From positions 1 to 32,304 of the forward strand of contig DASYYE010000150.1 in assembly GCA_035946955.1 (NCBI GenBank): a DNA stretch of 32,304 nt, given 5' to 3'. Below are positions 30,957 to 32,304 of this stretch, in pieces. The stretch comes from DASYYE01 sp035946955. GTDB lineage: Bacteria > Actinomycetota > Actinomycetes > Streptosporangiales > Streptosporangiaceae. The position numbers and the translations under genes were made by a program. Each line of letters starts with the position of its first letter. Within the stretch, counting starts at the first letter, position 1. Below the pieces are notes generated by a model. That model was given only the letters and a program-made list of their open reading frames with translations. It was not told where the DNA came from and did not search any database.

Positions 30957-31922
30957 TCAGGCGTCCCGCCCCTGGAGCAGCAGCCCACCGGCCAGCAACG
31001 CACCAGCCGCCCAGGCGGCCAGCACGCCGAGCCCAGCCCACGGGCTGATCGGCAGGCCGCGCAGGCCGGTCGTGGCCTGGATGGCCAGGCCGGCGGTCAT
31101 CGGCCCGACCTGGTCCAGGTGCCGCTGCCAATGCGGGTTGGGAGCCAGCGCGGCAATGATCGGGAACAGGAACAGCAACCCGAGCACCACCCCCACCGCG
31201 GTCGCGGAGTCCCGGAACACGGCTGCGGCACCGAGGCTCAGCAGCGCAATGAGGACCAGGTAGAGGACTGACCCAGCGGCGGCCCGCAGCACCGGCCCGT
31301 CGGCCAGCGACAGGACCGGGAAGCCGCGGGCAGCCGTGAAGCCGTGGGCGGGCAAGGTGAGCCGCCCGACGAGCAGGCAACCAGCGACGGCGACAGCCGC
31401 CGTGGGCAGTACGAGGCCGGTGAGGACGACGGCCTTGGCGGCCAGCACCGATGACCTGCGGGGCATCGCGGCGAACGTGGTGCGGATCATGCCGGTGCTG
31501 TACTCACCGCTGATCATCAGCACGCCCAGGACCGCGACCACGGCCTGGCTGAACTGGACCCCGGTGAGGCTGAGCTTGGGCACGTCCACCGGGCAGGGGG
31601 TGCCAGCCGGGCACCGAGTGGCGGCCGTGGCCGCGGCGCTCACGGCCACGGTCGCCACCACGACGCCGGCCAGCAGCCACACCGTCCCCGGCGACGTGCG
31701 CAGCTTCGTCCACTCCGCATGCAGTGTTAGCTCTGCTCGCCTCCGGGCGCCCGAAGACGCCGCCTTCCCTCCTCGCTCCTTCGCTCCCCCTGCTAGTCCC
31801 GCTCGCCTCCGGGCGCCATAAGACGCCACCTTCCCTCCTCGCTCCTTCGCTCGCTGCGCTCGCTGCTCGCTCGTCAGTCCAGGCGGCGCCGCGCCCTTCG
31901 GCTCGCGGGGTGGGGCGCTCAT
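30957..31922 (-). CDS. ABC-2 type permease with repeat-derived N-terminus
   Basis: A 321-residue membrane protein of an ABC-2 exporter. The normal permease sequence begins at ELTLHAEWTKLRTSPGTVWLL (about residue 64) and has about six membrane helices, ending SPWAGLGVLAAWAAGALLAGGLLLQGRDA. The first 63 residues are encoded by a dispersed DNA repeat and contain two copies of KERGGKxASxGARRRA (from 26 and 48). The start ATG at 31922 overlaps the stop of the preceding permease gene (ATGA), which fixes it by translational coupling. The partner ATPase is presumably further upstream, outside the window. Confidence 0.85.
   Translation of the reverse strand: MSAPPREPKGAAPPGLTSEQRAQRAKERGGKVASYGARRRAGLAGGAKERGGKAASSGARRRAELTLHAEWTKLRTSPGTVWLLAGVVVATVAVSAAATAATRCPAGTPCPVDVPKLSLTGVQFSQAVVAVLGVLMISGEYSTGMIRTTFAAMPRRSSVLAAKAVVLTGLVLPTAAVAVAGCLLVGRLTLPAHGFTAARGFPVLSLADGPVLRAAAGSVLYLVLIALLSLGAAAVFRDSATAVGVVLGLLFLFPIIAALAPNPHWQRHLDQVGPMTAGLAIQATTGLRGLPISPWAGLGVLAAWAAGALLAGGLLLQGRDA
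31726..31918 (+). repeat. Dispersed GC-rich repeat, copy inside the permease gene
   Basis: A partial copy (31726-31788, beginning GTTAGCTCTGCTCGCC) is followed by a longer copy (31792-31918, beginning GCTAGTCCCGCTCGCC), which matches the intergenic element at 11780 up to CCCTTCGGCTCGCGGG. Its orientation on the plus strand is the same as at 11780. It lies within the 5' end of the permease gene (read on the minus strand) and keeps the frame open. Confidence 0.82.
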
Positions 31923-32304
31923 GCGTCTCTCCGGCGGAGGAGGTACAGGGCCAGGGCCAGGGCCAGCGCGGCGTAGCCGCAGAGGACGGCGAAGCCGGCC
32001 CATGGGGACAGGGGGAAGAACTGCGGTGGCGTGTATTGGTCAAGGACCTGCGGATATTGCGGGGTGCTCTGCTGGATGGCGAAGGCGGCGGCCGGGGTAA
32101 CGCGCAGCAGCCACTCGGCCGCGGCTATCGGGAGGAACCGCGCGACCCCCAGTACGTACGGCAACACGATCCCCACGATGACCGCGGCGACCGCGACGGC
32201 ACTGCGCCGCACCAGGGCGCCGATGGCCACGGCGAGGACGGCGGCCACAGCCAGCAGCGCCCCGGTGCCCACGATGACCCGCGCCTGCGTCAGCCAGGTC
32301 ACCG
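31919..32304 (-). CDS. ABC-2 type permease (partial, 5' end outside window)
   Basis: The last ~128 codons of a second ABC-2 permease. Several membrane segments are seen (GALLAVAAVLAVAIGALV, VAVAAVIVGIVLPYVLG, and the terminal SPWAGFAVLCGYAALALALALYLLRRRDA). The C-terminus resembles that of the following gene (SPWAG...RDA), so the two are paralogues. The stop overlaps the next gene's ATG (ATGA). The true start lies beyond the window edge. Confidence 0.85.
   Translation of the reverse strand, partial: VTWLTQARVIVGTGALLAVAAVLAVAIGALVRRSAVAVAAVIVGIVLPYVLGVARFLPIAAAEWLLRVTPAAAFAIQQSTPQYPQVLDQYTPPQFFPLSPWAGFAVLCGYAALALALALYLLRRRDA

Noticed and set aside
1..32304. CRISPR array or prophage
   Set aside because: No regularly spaced direct repeats with unique spacers; the holin-X-like gene is a chromosomal family and no other phage genes are present.

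Overview
The window is a stretch of high-GC (roughly 70% by eye) actinobacterial chromosome. The evidence is gene content and order: a furA-katG pair, the block hppA / anti-sigma ATPase / bldG as in Streptomyces, the run nth / CoA-type Nudix / MarP protease, an actinobacterial citrate synthase, and RDD and DUF2752 membrane proteins. GTG starts are common and at least eleven genes look leaderless. It is not an obvious Streptomyces; a lineage near Streptosporangiales or Treboniaceae is only a guess, from the style of the dispersed repeats.

Layout. 1-2077: katG (3' end outside the window) behind furA, with a likely FurA operator. 2471-6100: HD phosphohydrolase, small conserved protein, ABC ATPase, serB, SixA-like phosphatase. 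6189-9825: K+-independent proton pyrophosphatase, anti-sigma-type ATPase and BldG, all leftward. 9826-10699: mostly non-coding, with the frameshifted C-terminal stump of an MrfA-type helicase and a strong hairpin. 10700-11416: HAD-IB hydrolase. 11417-12156: gene-free, with a 14-bp-stem hairpin and a dispersed GC-rich repeat. 12157-17438: holin-X-like protein, alpha/beta hydrolase and DUF309 protein rightward, facing marP, Nudix, nth and comF leftward. 17665-20998: two tandem paralogous polytopic membrane proteins (possibly GT-C glycosyltransferases); the second runs 255 bp into the convergent DUF1275 gene. 21516-22352: luciferase-like oxidoreductase. 22422-23980: accessory island with a transposase relic, a 61-bp near-perfect palindrome, a ClpP-like protein lacking the catalytic Ser and His, its overlapping XRE regulator with an operator array, and a degenerate second palindrome. 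23992-32304: two APH-fold proteins, gltA, RDD and DUF2752 proteins, a LOG/TIGR00725 protein, a thiolase, a small lipoprotein, and two ABC-2 permeases, one with an N-terminus built from the dispersed repeat.

How the genes work together. furA-katG is peroxide defence under its own repressor. bldG and the anti-sigma ATPase form a partner-switching module. MarP, Nth, the Nudix enzyme and SixA fit envelope, DNA and metabolite maintenance. The least explained unit is the XRE / inactive-ClpP pair between the two palindromes; it is the best candidate here for an undescribed system. The dispersed repeat translated inside a permease, and the many TANNNT boxes placed 6-8 nt before start codons, are the other notable observations.
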